A stretch of 64,000 nucleotides of DNA from contig NMRB01002639.1 of the NCBI GenBank assembly GCA_002633025.1, positions 32,040-96,039 on the forward strand, given 5' to 3'. Shown here one piece after another: positions 30,804-41,879 of this stretch. The notes beneath the pieces are model-generated. The model did not search any database. It saw only the letters and a program-made list of their open reading frames with translations, and was not told the origin of the DNA. Every line of letters starts with the position of its first letter. Positions within the stretch are counted from its first letter, which is position 1. The DNA comes from Notospermus geniculatus (Eukaryota; Nemertea; Pilidiophora; Heteronemertea; Lineidae). A program made the translations under genes and the position numbers.

Positions 30804-30960
30804 GCATTTTTTGCTGCTGGGTCAGGGAAGTCAGTTCCACTTTGATTGCCTCATGTGTCCGATTTTCTGATTGGCCTACTTTTTTTATAAATATTATTTT
30901 TATCCAGTGCATTAATGAATAAGGGAAGGGCAACAGGCGAAACACCTATATTAAGGGTGT

Positions 30961-31076
30961 CTTCCCATTTCGCCCTTTCCCAATTCACCCCCTAATGGTT
31001 ATTGGTTAGGGTTAGCTACCAGTATTTAATGGATTTACCGTTAGGGGGCGAAATGGGAAGGGGCGAAGTGGGAATA
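30961..31076. mobile_element. Small palindromic MITE
   Basis: CTTCCCATTTCGCCCTTTCC and, after AATTCACCCCCTAA, the inverse TTAGGGGGCGAAATGGGAAG appear at opposite ends of a 116-bp segment. Confidence 0.6.
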
Positions 31077-31079
31077 AAC

Positions 31080-32100
31080 CATATTAAGTACTTCCCAAAT
31101 ACAATGAATATGTCAGAGCAAAAAGAAATATGAGAACAAAATGGTCAACGGTGCAGTGGGTGAGAAGTTCAGACACGGGTTTGAAGAAATAAATAGAGTA
31201 TGGAAATCAAACCACCTTGGTAAAAAAACAAACAATCAAACAAACAATAAGACAGTCGAACGGGCCGACTTTCCCGTGATCCGTGCCATAACTTATGCAC
31301 TCCGCCCAGCAAGCTGCATTGCTGCCTGGCACTATTCCAGTAGTGAAAATAACTGTTTTTATTACACCAACTTGTGGTTGGTGTTGATGATAAAGGGTGA
31401 GCTTGAAACTGCCGGCTGTTCAGGGTGACGTGCACACAACATTTCCCAACCATATTCCCGTGGCCGAGGTTGGTTGGAAAAACCAGGAAATATGCTTCTG
31501 TAAACAATGTCATGAATGCGTCTGTAGGCCGAATTATTCATTTCTAAATCAGTATTTGAGGCGCTCCCTGGCCTTCTATGAATGACAGAGCTGGGACTTG
31601 GGCATGATGTTTGTCATCAAAGTGCAAAGCATGGGATTGATTTGTTGCTGATTTGGGTAATGCAGCCTACAAAGAAGAGCGGAGCTGATTGCTCTCCTGC
31701 ATATTAGGACGGTTGGCCTAGTGCAAACTTGCCACATGGTTTCATCATGTTCATGTTGAATTTAGGGTTGGCTCCCCTAGCTTCCACTATGGGAGTTACT
31801 TCTTTTGGCTTCCCTAAGTCATTAACAAGAGTTATTTTTTGTTCTTGCACCAATTTTTCATTTCATGCACTGATCAACCCTTTGGCACCCATATACTTAA
31901 CCTATTCCGCTTCATTAAATCACCAATTCATTTCCTTATTCTGAAGGAGTGCAGGCGATGTGTTGATTTCACTTGTTTCAAGTCATCCCCGAGTCATTCA
32001 TTGAAACTGTACTCAATAACCCTTTGCCCCCAGTTACTTATTCACCTCTCAGTTACCAGTTTACTTCTGAATTCTGTGAGGCCCTGTAACATAGAATCAT
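31080..32100. other. Non-coding stretch
   Basis: Scattered short open frames but none with a recognisable domain or supporting splice signals. Confidence 0.35.
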
Positions 32101-32103
32101 AAA

Positions 32104-32268
32104 GGGCGCCGCACACCTGCGACTAAAATGGGGGCGACTACAGATACGACTGCTACGTCGCCTGCGATAATTACCTTTGAGGTCGATCAGTGATGTCATC
32201 CACGACATCACTGAACTTCCAATGAAGCTTCTGTCGCAAACGATACTTCTGTCGATACTTCTATGCAA
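32104..32268 (-). mobile_element. Truncated MITE with GTCGC-rich ends, inverse of 36971-37222
   Basis: GCACACCTGCGACTAAAAT, CTACGTCGCCTGCGATAATT and ACCTTTGAGGTCGATCAGTG reappear in inverted orientation at 37090-37215. This copy lacks the distal terminus. Confidence 0.75.
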
Positions 32269-32269
32269 T

Positions 32270-32804
32270 AGGGGCTGTTAGAGCCAAAACAGACCGCGTT
32301 AATTTCAATTTTGTGGTGCGTTCAATTTCGGTATTTGTTGCAGGTGAGTGTCACCTGAGGTGCCTCGTTAAAGTTGTTCATCTAGGGTTCGGTTCACAGC
32401 CAGGACTTTCCTGGAATTTTTAGGCCTAGAAAAACGTGGTTCTCTTTGAAACTAGATTCCTCTTTACGATTGATCGATCTTATAGATTCCTTTTGAATTG
32501 GTATGGCCAAGCTTCTATTTTGGTATGATGTATGATGTATGATAAATTTGACTGGGTATAAGAACCTTGATTTTACAAGTTTGCATCAGATTTACTTGAA
32601 TTTTTGAGGACTCCGCTTGGAGAAGGAACAGGGCACAGGGCCCAGGAGTAGGTTCTTCTATGAAGGGACAAAGTTCTGTAAGTTGTATTCCGATTGTATA
32701 TTCCGATTCCGATTTTAATGCTCAATATATCAGTATATCACCTGTCCGAATCCTAAAATCTTGTAAATATTTTCAGCGAATTGTAAATGTCAGCACGGGA
32801 TGTA
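32270..32804. other. Non-coding stretch left of the Tc1 element
   Basis: No gene recognised. Minor repeats such as TATGATGTATGATGTATGAT near 32523. Confidence 0.4.
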
Positions 32805-33511
32805 CACCCTTAATCAAAAGTAAATGCACAGCTAATAAACTCAAATATTTCCCAAAATCTTCAGCGGATCAACCTTTGCTTTTTACGGCAATTACTCAGG
32901 GCATCAAGACCCATTTTGAGACCAAAAATATCATGAACTTGCATGAGTTGTATTTTTGACAAAAGTTTGAAATTTCCATAAAAAAGTGTGATTTTCAATC
33001 GCATATTTTTTTGAAGTGAAACCAACGTCACTTTAAAGCCTGTTTGTTTCCCAGCAAAAATATTTTTTTCAGGTTTAAAAAATTCGGTGGAGAACAGAAG
33101 TTACAGAGCATTTTCCAAAATGAATTTCGTTCGGTTTTCCAGTCAAGTCAGGGCTATTCCCTCCGTCTCATTTAGATCTGCCCAGCCTGCTGAATGTTGT
33201 GAATAGGCCTATTCATGACCTGGCCAACAATAGTTACTCTTGGTGACATTCCATCGAGTAATCCAAGGCCAGGCGGTCTTTTGTGTGGGATGAGTGGCGA
33301 TGTCACCTTTCGTAATTCCTCCTTACCAACGAAAACTTGCACAACGTATGTCGCAATGACATTGTCAGTTACCGGCTCATCTATAGGGTGTTCCAAAACA
33401 ACGTCAGTTTTCACGAAGTCAGTTATTGAAGGGCCAGGCCTAGGCCTATCTAAACAACACCCTGTTCGCCTTAGGAAGATTCCTTCACATGTCTTGTGCA
33501 CTTTACCTAGA

Positions 33512-36009
33512 ATGATGCCACGCAGGCAGGGTGATTTGGAGCTCACCGAATATGCTAAAGGAAGAATTGTCACCTTGAAAGAGCAGGGTCTTAGCAACAG
33601 GGAGGTCAGTCGCCAGGTTGGATGCTCCCCTCATACTGTCAAGAAATGGTTTGGAAGGCACGAATTTGAGGGCAATGTCAACCGAAGACAACGGTCTGGG
33701 CGTCCAAAAGTCACCAACGCCCGACTGGACCAAAGGATTGTGCAGAGGAGTCAGCAAAACCCCTATTTGGTGCCACGGAATCTAGCTGTTGGAGAAGGGA
33801 TTAGTTTGGCAACAGTTCGACGACGCCTGGTATCAGGAGGTCTTTTTGGTAGGGTTTCGGCGAAGAAAGACAAGCTGACGGAAGAACATAAAGCCCAGCG
33901 GTTACAGTTTGCAAGAGTGAGTAATGAATAGAACATGACACCAAAATGTCTCCCTATGACAACCAATGTCCATCTGCCCCATCTTTGCCTCACGGTCAGT
34001 AACAATACAGTTACAAGTTATACGAGTCGTTCCCTTTGACTTTTAGTCTTCTTTGTGTCACCGTGTATGTTTATAACAATTAAAAAGCATGTTCAGCACA
34101 CAGGCCTCTTTTCGCAGTAATGTTTTTAGCTCACCTGGAGTGAGCTTATGTCGTGGGTCTGCGTCCGTCGTCCGTCGTCGTCTGTCGTCGTCGTCCGTCG
34201 TCGTCCGTTAGCAGGGCACGTTTCGTAACCGCTGGAGCTATTGATCTGAAACTTGGTACATATATACCCCTAGGTCAAATGACCTATGACACCAAGTTTC
34301 GGTCCGATTCGACTCTTAGCTTGGCCACCAGGTGGCGGAAACCAAAAACACAAAAAGTGCAATAACTCCTGAACTAATGACTGGATCACCTCCAAATTTT
34401 TATCATAGGTGTATCTAATGAGGGTACATTACATATGTAACGGGTTTTTGATTTGACCTACTTTTCAAGGTCACAGAGGTCAAAGTTCAAAATTTTGCTT
34501 TTAAGTGGCACGTTTCGTAACCGCAGGTGCTATTGGCCTGAAACTTGGTACATATATACCCCTAGGTCAGATGACCTATGACACCAAGTTTCGGTCCGAT
34601 TCGACTCTTAGCTTGGCCACCAGGTGGCGGAAACCAAAAACACAAAAAGTGCAATAACTCCTGAACTAATGACTGGATCACCTCCAAATTTTTATCATAG
34701 GTGAATCTAATGAGGGTACATTACATATATAACGGGTTTTTGATTTGACCTACTTTTCAAGGTCACAGAGGTCAAAGTTCAAACTTAGTCATTTGGTGGC
34801 ACATTTCGTAACTGCTTGGGCTATTGACTTGAAACTTGGTACATGTACACCCCTATCATGTTAGGTGACCTATGACACCACTTTTCGGTCCGATTCGATT
34901 CTCCGCTTGGCCAGCAGGTGGCCAAAACCAAAGTTCTAAGTCCAGTAACTCCTGAACTGTAACTGGATTGTCTCCAAATTTTTATCAGGTGCATCTAATG
35001 AGGATACATGACCCTGGAACATTTTGATTTAACATTTGTCATTTGTTTTTCTGGTACCTTCACCCAGGTGAGCACATGGTCCATGGACCATTTCATTTGC
35101 TATATATTGGCACATGTTCTCTTCCCAATAATAGAAGCATCAAACCACAAGGAACGTCATCAAAGAATGCTCATGGGGGGGGGGGGATGCATCCAATGTG
35201 AGGACCCACCCTGGTAAATATTTCAGCATCACTCAGTTACATTCCTTTCCTCAGGATCATCAGCATTGGACCATAGAAGATTGGAAACGAGTGCCTTTCA
35301 CAGACGAAAAAAGCTTTGATGTTGGAGCAAATGGTCAGGTATGGGTGCGCCGTCCAAAGGGAACAAGGTTTGAAAGCCAGTTCATCACGAGAGTCCAAAG
35401 AAGTGGTAGATTCAGCGTTGGAGTTTGGGGGTGGATCGACAGCCAGGGCAATGGGCAGCTACAGAGAATAGAGGGCCACTTAAATCAAGACAAATATTTG
35501 GAGATCTTGAGGACAGCCCTGGCAGAGATGAGGGACCATTTCCCTGCAGGATTTGTTTTCCAACAAGAAAGTAAAAATAGTTAGGCCTGTGTCATATCAA
35601 ATAACCATAACGAGGGTCGAACATAGTAAATCAACAGCAGTCCATACCAGTCGATGATATTTTTATTGAAACACCCTTTAGTTTCCATCCTGGATTAGTC
35701 AGTATCTTTTTTTACAGATCCCCAGTCCACACAGCCCGTCGAGTTTTGGAGTTCATAGCAACAGAGCAACTACAATCAATCGACTGGCCACCTGGTCCTG
35801 ACATGAGTCCCATTGAAAATGCTTGGGGGCGGATGGTGAAGGAGGTGGACTTGGGTGGGGTGACAAACGCGGATACACTTTGGGTCAGGGTAAATGAGGC
35901 ATGGGCCAGATTATCACAAAATGAGGAATATTGGCAGACACTTTGCAACTCAATGCCGGCAAGAATGCAGGCTGTTATCGAGTCCAATGGAGATTGGACC
36001 CGTTTCTAG
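33512..36009 (+). pseudogene. Tc1-like transposase with two introns
   Basis: Exon 1 (33512-33916) encodes a paired-like helix-turn-helix region: GLSNREVSRQVGCSPHTVKKW and a GRP hook (RSGRPKV), then a second HTH-like segment. The donor GTGAGT at 33917 and acceptor TTCCTCAG at 35254 join in phase 0, giving FAR|DHQHWTIEDW, exactly the normal Tc1 junction. Exon 2 (35255-35570) carries VPFTDEKSF (first catalytic Asp). At VFQQE the second catalytic Asp is replaced by Glu; donor GTAAAA at 35571 and acceptor TTTTTTACAG at 35717 lead to exon 3 (35718-36009) with SPVHTARRV and PGPDMSPIENAW, where the Glu of DD34E lies. The exon 2 to 3 join is off by one base. The lost Asp and frame suggest an inactive copy; the first intron looks genuine. 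Confidence 0.75.
34130..35050 (+). repeat. Three tandem units of about 295 bp inside the transposase intron
   Basis: After TAGCTCACCTGGAGTGAGCT (a hairpin) and a GTCCGTCGTC run, units starting near 34208, 34508 and 34800 each contain GCACGTTTCGTAAC-like sequence, GAAACTTGGTACAT, GACCTATGACACCA, TTCGGTCCGATTCGA, CTTGGCCACCAGGTGGC and ACTCCTGAACT. The first two are nearly identical, the third diverged. Similar repeats with GTCCGTCGTC leaders are, from memory, widespread in marine invertebrates. Confidence 0.85.
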
Positions 36010-36970
36010 GCTCAATGTTGTACTGCATGACCGTAAGCCTCGTTCGTTTATGCTAAATAAAGGTCGTTTGAAAGATACAGTTGTTACTTCAAATATATTA
36101 TTTATATTCATGGCCATTTTTCTGGGTTAACCGTTGTAGGCAATAGCTGAAAGGGAAAGAGTTAATCGGCTGACACACTTTTGACCTTAACGCACCATGA
36201 ACGCAGAAGAGCCTTATGTAACCTCTTATGGAATTGACGCCATTTACTAACTTGATCTACGATGAATGGAACTTATTATTCATGAGCTTGATCTTGCAAC
36301 AATAAGGAAAGGTAGATTGTAAAATAAGACTCGGACTGTTGGCTGGAGTTTCGACTGAAACTTTTGGATAAATTCTTCATAATTACGATATGGAACCTCT
36401 GATTGAAAATTTGAAAATATCTTCGAGTATAGAAACAGGAAAGCTTTAAAATGACGTTGGTTTCAGTTTTAAAAAATATGCGATTGAAAATCACACTTTT
36501 TTATCAAAATTTTAAACTTTTGTAAAAAATACAACTCATGCAAGTTCATGATGTTTTTGGTCTGAAAATGTGTCTTGACGCCCTAAATAATTGCCGTAAA
36601 GAGCAAAGGTTGATAGGCTGAATATTTTGGGAAATAATTGAGTTTATTAGCTGTGCATTTACTTTTGATTAAGGGTGTACCAAGAGGATGTTTGAATAAA
36701 CCGCCGTATGATGAATATCGACCTTTGTCCTTAAGTTGAATATTAGGAAGAAGGAACCAATAGGGGCCTAATGGTTTATTTGGCTGTAATCCAGAGAAAA
36801 TACTCTATTCCGTCATATGAAATTTGTTTGTTTCATGTAAAGATTGTTTACTTAGATTGATCTAGGTCCCTTGGGCCGCGCGGTATTGACGATCGTTTTG
36901 GCGGAAGCGATTTGACTGGAAGCCGGCCCAAGGGTCTGACCACGGGCATTTCAAGGGTTGTCACAGAGTC

Positions 36971-37222
36971 TAAACGGCACCGCACACTAGCGATTTTTCG
37001 AGCGATTTTCTAGGCGGCCGACCTTGCGACCGCAGAAGCGACTGAACATATTTTCAGTTTTTTTTTAGTTTTTGTTGACTCGTTTGCGACAAATGCTTCC
37101 TTGGAAGATTGGTGATGTCGTGGATGACATCACTGATCGACCTCAAAGGTAATTATCGCAGGCGACGTAGTAGTCGCATCTGTAGTCGCCCCCAATTTAG
37201 TCGCAGGTGTGCGGCACCCTTA
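36971..37222. mobile_element. MITE with GGCACCGCACAC termini
   Basis: Left CGGCACCGCACACTAGCGA and right TCGCAGGTGTGCGGCACCC are inverted; TAA/TTAA borders flank. Interior contains GATGTCGTGGATGACATCAC, itself a hairpin. A truncated inverse copy lies at 32104-32268, so the Tc1 element sits between two oppositely oriented members. Confidence 0.7.
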
Positions 37223-38188
37223 AGAGCCCTCGAATGAGCTTGAAACTATGTGACAGCCCAGCGTACCTATCCAGGCCGTCAGGCCTCTGGTTGGTCGTCG
37301 AAATAACGGAATGAAAAAAAAACAAATCGTTAAGTCCGAGCGCCATCAAACACTATTCGATGCCTTCAATGCGCATCGAACATACACGCTAAATAAGATT
37401 TCAATTTGTTTTGCGAAAATCAATAATGAGACTTGCAGCAAAATAGTGCTGTTACAATGATAAAGAATAAACGATAGGACAACAAAACACATTTGATACG
37501 AGCAACATCGAACGCCTTCTGAAGGTGTCGTGAATATTTCTAGTATATTATTTTGAAAATACATCCAGGACGTGTTGGGCTCTTACGCAGAAACTACCGG
37601 ACGGACTTCAATCAAAAAGTAGCTGATTATAACACTTTGCTCCAGGGCCATGGAGTGTTGTCCAATGCTAAATCAACTTTTCCATGTACAGTCATGTAGC
37701 TTTTACAGATAATTCGCAACTGAGTTGTTGTCTATTCATAACTGTTGGGCACTTCAAACAGTTCACCATGTTCACTGTAGTGTAACAATACTTGCAATGT
37801 ACAGCAACAGTTTGGGACCTTCAACAGTCATGAATAGACAGATTATCCTACAAGACAAAAATTTCGTCACTAAAAATTTCTACGATTTGCACGAAACAAC
37901 ATCAGAATGAACAGTAGCGGATGCGAAACGTCATACGTAAGAAGTGTCTATCGTCGTTAAATCCTTTGTACAGGTGATGAGGGCATTGATCCAAGCAGAC
38001 CACTCGATTACAACCCCGTGTAAGCAAACTTCACTCTGTTCGAAAGACGTCTTTGCATTGCATAAATGGAAAATCTCGATCGACTCGCTCTCGGTCTCTC
38101 CTTGGGTCAAAAGGGAATCCCGTTGCAAATAGTTATCTGCTTTCTTTCGATGTGGATTAATGGAGCACAATAAATGCGGGTCGCGTGA
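37223..38188. other. Non-coding stretch with one small MITE
   Basis: No gene seen. At 37724-37846 TGTCTATTCATAACTGTTGG and the inverse CAACAGTCATGAATAGACA bracket about 120 bp, with a second inverted pair (AAACAGTT / AACAGTTT) inside. Confidence 0.5.
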
Positions 38189-38343
38189 CATATCGTCAAC
38201 CGAGAATTAACAGGGTCTAACTGAATTTTTACTTGACCCTCACTCCCTGTGCTTATACACATGTATAAGGGACTAAAAGCACAGGGAATTTGGGTCAAGT
38301 TAAAAATGCAGTTAGACCCTGTTAATTCTCGGTTGACGATATG
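38189..38343. mobile_element. Near-perfect palindrome of 155 bp
   Basis: CATATCGTCAACCGAGAATT continues AACAGGGTCTAACTG and is matched on the other side by CAGTTAGACCCTGTT and AATTCTCGGTTGACGATATG. Inner CCCTGTGCTT and AAGCACAGGG also pair. It is directly followed by the half-MITE 38368-38438. Confidence 0.8.
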
Positions 38344-38556
38344 CAGACTGTGGACCGATGGAATGCCCTGGCAAACCAGAATTGAAAAGCTGTGGCTCAA
38401 CCTGTGTTCAAGATAATCTTTGTTGGTGCATACAGCCCAATGTGTTTTATTTCTTTTTATTGATGGAGATGAGTGTAATGTATAAAGATGGCAATAGGCT
38501 TTAAAACTTTGTTTCATGCTTGTATCGCATATCAGGTCGCGGGAAACACGGGAAAT

Positions 38557-38762
38557 AGGGACTTTTGGCAAGGCTCCGTATCGTCGATTCGTATCACGTA
38601 TGACGTACGACCTTAATAGAAAATGCATTAGCTCGGGACTTTTGGCAAGGCTCCGTATCGTCGATTCGTATCACGTATGACGTACGACCTTAATAGAAAA
38701 TGCATTAGCTCGATACGTCATATTATGTGACACGGATCAGCGATACGGAGCCTGCCTAAAGG
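38557..38762. repeat. MITE-like palindrome with an exact 78-bp tandem duplication
   Basis: The stretch from GGGACTTTTGGCAAGGCTCC to GAAAATGCATTAGCTC is present twice back to back (about 38557-38634 and 38635-38712) with no visible difference. The right end ACGTCATATTATGTGACACG...GATACGGAGCCTGCC is an imperfect inverse of the left end. Confidence 0.85.
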
Positions 38763-39186
38763 TTACACACGTCCTGTTGCATGCAGGAGGCGGAGGATCG
38801 TAAAGATGGCGGAAATTGTGAAACCTTGAAACAAGTCCAGCTAACTGCATGAGATGTTTGATTTCATTAAGCGAAAACACATTATTTCGACTTCTATACA
38901 TTTTTAAAATTAAAATTTAAAATTGTAAGATTAAAATCCTGAGAACTGTCTGATAATACCGTCCTGCAAAATGTAAAAAAACGAACCGGTTTGATACGAA
39001 ATCCCTGACCATTCTCTTTGGTTAGGTCTAAAACAAAGACGGAACAGCCGGAACGTACATGTGAACAAGTATGATACGTCGAACACTGCCCTCGTCGTCC
39101 GCAGTCCGGAGTCCGCAATCCGACTGTAAATGCGCAAGTTCTTGTATCAATGAAGATAAAATTGTAACTCAAGGAAAACGAGCAAA

Positions 39187-39256
39187 ATGACTTGGCTGAT
39201 CATTATTCTCGTCGCTTTCATCTGCCTATCATTCTCGTATTCATATAGATGGATTG
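39187..39256 (+). CDS. Candidate first coding exon: signal peptide or signal anchor
   Basis: ATG at 39187 opens a 23-codon frame, MTWLIIILVAFICLSFSYSY and three more residues, ending at the donor GTAAGT at 39257. The uninterrupted hydrophobic stretch right after the start is what a signal peptide or membrane anchor looks like; there is no basic residue before it, so topology is unclear. The exon ends in phase 1. The next + strand exon I can support is the PAN-like exon at 62076, which also begins in phase 1 so that the split codon would be GAC (Asp). The link would need a 22.8-kb intron filled with transposons. Nothing upstream was identified as a promoter. Confidence 0.5.
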
Positions 39257-40397
39257 GTAAGTCTTAAACCTGATGTAGGCCTACATTCATTATACACACA
39301 TATGACTTTGATCTTTTGGTCACTTAATCGAAGTGTCGTTGCCACTGTTGAAATCTTCACCAAGTTCAATCCCGGTTTCATTTTTATGCTTGCATGCTCA
39401 GCAAGCCTAGTAGGCCCTAGGAATACCTGGGGGAAAATGGGAGAGTGAGGCACTCGTCCGCAGATGATTCTTACGTGCATCGGCTGCGTACTTCTGTAGC
39501 GCAAACACCTAGATGCGAAGGAATCGGTCAACTCGGCCATAAAAACGGCCATGTCGATTGAGAGGAATCAGAGGAATCCGGTCTGCAGAGCAATCTGGAT
39601 CAATCTCCATGCATCGCCACTAGATGGCTTTACTCACCTTCACTTATTGGTGATGAAGAACACTTCCTAAATGAGTCTCCAGTTTTTGCCGAGGCACGAT
39701 TTGGCGAGTTTAATTGTACAAAAATATAGCAAATTATTCATATTGAAAGGCTTTATAAACAGTTCCTCTGATGTGAAACTGGGAAACTTAGCTGACTGTT
39801 GTTATTAGGCCTAAAGCTACGTTTAGCTGACACGCGGAATGCGGATTGCGGAACGCGGAAGCGGAAAATGCAATGCATTTTCGTATACGACATATCGTTC
39901 CGCCGGGGATTCCGCATCCCTATACCGCATTCCGGATGTCTGGTAAACGCAGCTTAATCGATTGATTGATGCAGCCTCCGTGCGCATGCAGGAGGTCTAT
40001 TGCGCAGATCGAGGCCGGGTAACATAGCGGGGGAGGGGTAAAGACGTAAGGATAGGCTGGCGAGCAATGGCGTAATAAAGGAGTTCATGACAATGAAACC
40101 CTTTGTTTGTAAGCGTGTCCGTATACATTATAGTGTTTTTCACATCGTTCTGGCCAAAGGTATGAACTGAGGAATGTGACCATATCACATTTACCAAAAG
40201 ATAATGGTGTTGCACAACACTAGATTGTCCATAGGTTTGGCGTAATCAAGAGCTCTTTCACGGTGTCAGCTAAAGCCAGTCAGCCATTGCACTGCTCGCG
40301 AGGGTTGTGCAACATTCTTATTTGTGATCACACCATTACCAGAGTACAGTTTAGTGACAAGTACCTACCTTTGGTCAGATCTATCTGAAAAACAACA
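39257..40397. other. Non-coding stretch with one small MITE
   Basis: At 39828-39957 AAGCTACGTTTAGCTGACAC and the right-hand GTCTGGTAAACGCAGCTTAA are imperfect inverses, with GCGGAATGCGGAT-like sequence repeated inside. The rest shows no gene. Confidence 0.45.
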
Positions 40398-40803
40398 TGG
40401 ACCATATTCAAGGATGTTTAGCCTAATCAGCGTACGGATTCTGCATTATACAGGTTAAAGACCAAGAAAACTATTGTTCCGCCTTCTGTCTGCTGCCTGA
40501 TCTCTGGCATTTACCCACAGGATGATCACACGCGTCTGTCTTTCCTGCGTCTCAGTGTGGGAGGACAAAAGATAGTGTTGGACAAACATCTAGACAGGCC
40601 TATCTGATCGTTCAACATTTTCTTTGTCCTCTTGGACTTAGATGCAAGACAGCAGTTGGACGGATCTGATTATCATGCGGGTAAACGCCTCTGGTGTAGC
40701 ACCATACAGACATCAGACAATACATGTAGTTTTCTAGGCCTTTAACCTGTGTAATGCAGAATTTGTACGCCGATTAGGCTAAACACCCTTTATGAATATG
40801 GCC
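40398..40803. mobile_element. Element of about 405 bp with 65-bp inverted ends
   Basis: GGACCATATTCAAGGATGTT and TTAGCCTAATCAGCGTACGG on the left are matched by inverted GCCGATTAGGCTAAACACC and TATGAATATGGCCC on the right; CTGCATTATACAGGTTAAAG pairs with CTTTAACCTGTGTAATGCAG. No coding sequence. Confidence 0.75.
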
Positions 40804-41600
40804 CTATACCTCTATGTAATATTCGGCCTTAGTATTGGGAATACTCTTTAAGGTGCTGAATCGTGGGGGTTGTGGCTTCTATTCTGGAAATCTTGCCGTC
40901 AGCTGGGTGGCGTGGCTTTATCGTTTCGTTTTTCTTTGAGTATGAGGAAAAGTTGCAAATTTGCAAATTTGACATTTATGTCCCAAGAAACTGACCGCCA
41001 ACTGATATTTTTGCAAATTTCCGATTTTGGTCGGCAGTGTTTGTCGTTTGTTCGCAGTATTTTGGGGTTGCTGGAGTTCGGCGATTGGTTGTACACGTAG
41101 TGACTTCCTGTGTGACTGGTGCTTAGCGAATTGATAGCGGATTTTGTTTACATTTGGCTGGTGTTTGTAAACACAAAATTCAGCCAATCAAAATGCACGG
41201 AAATTTCTTTGTTGACATTCTGGAGAAGTTTGTTTACATTTTTTGCTGAAAATTCGTCCCCTTTCAAATTCTATTTCTAAATCCATTTTTTTCGCTTTCA
41301 TTCGGTTTAAGAGAATGGCTGAAAACTAGTGATTTTTGCTATGTACACGGGTTTATTCCGTCACATGTGAAAAATACAGTCAAGGTTGGTACTCGTTAAC
41401 ACAATAGCCTTGGACATTCCGATACCGTCATCGATTCCTATCCTAAAAGAGAGTTTCATATCGTCTAAATAAAACGTTAACGCTAACGTAACTAACACTT
41501 TATACATTGCAAACAATTTACAGTACCGTGCATCAAAAATAGTGTTCACATTATTGGGTGACAGAGCTATTTCTTTAACTCTCAAATAACTCAGGCCCCT
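40804..41600. other. Non-coding stretch
   Basis: No gene seen. GTTTACATTTGGCTGGTGTT and TGTAAACACAAAATTCAGCC near 41147-41186 make a short imperfect inverted repeat. Confidence 0.4.
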
Positions 41601-41830
41601 ATCACATAGATACGGTATACGAAAGTGCCGGTTAACAGTGACTTCACTGTCGTGAAACCAAGCCTTTGTTAACCGGCGTTTTCGTATACCGTATACTTCT
41701 ATGTAAGGCATTCTTTACATAGAAGTATACGGTATACGAAAACGCCAGTTAACAAAGGCTTCCCGAGAATTCACGACCGTGAAGCCATTGTTAACCGGCG
41801 TTTTCATATGCCGTATACTTTTATGTAAAG
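41601..41830. mobile_element. Two adjacent copies of one palindromic MITE
   Basis: Copy 1 (about 41601-41706) and copy 2 (about 41714-41830) each start and end with ACATAGAAGTATACGGTATA-type sequence in opposite orientation and carry GCCGGTTAAC / GTTAACCGGC inside. They are separated by only about 7 bp. Confidence 0.8.
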
Positions 41831-41879
41831 GAAACCTTATAGAGGTCTCACGGTAGGGCAAAAACTAATAGGCCTACTA

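Larger units (their letters stand above)
32805..36677 (+). mobile_element. Tc1/mariner element, 3.87 kb, long inverted repeats, TA flanks
   Basis: TA at 32803-32804 and 36678-36679. The element begins CACCCTTAATCAAAAGTAAA and ends with the inverse; inverted similarity extends about 240 bp on each side, including CAACCTTTGCT and GTGTGATTTTCAATCGCATA. Inside lies one transposase gene on the + strand with two introns. Typical Tc1 elements are 1.2-2 kb with intronless transposase, so this is unusually large because of the long inverted repeats and the intron inserts. Confidence 0.8.

Noticed and set aside
33386-35680. GGGTGTTCCAAAAC at 33386 and AAACACCC at 35668 as the inner ends of a smaller Tc1 element.
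   Set aside because: The transposase coding region extends past 35680 to 36009, and the similarity is limited to a few bases.
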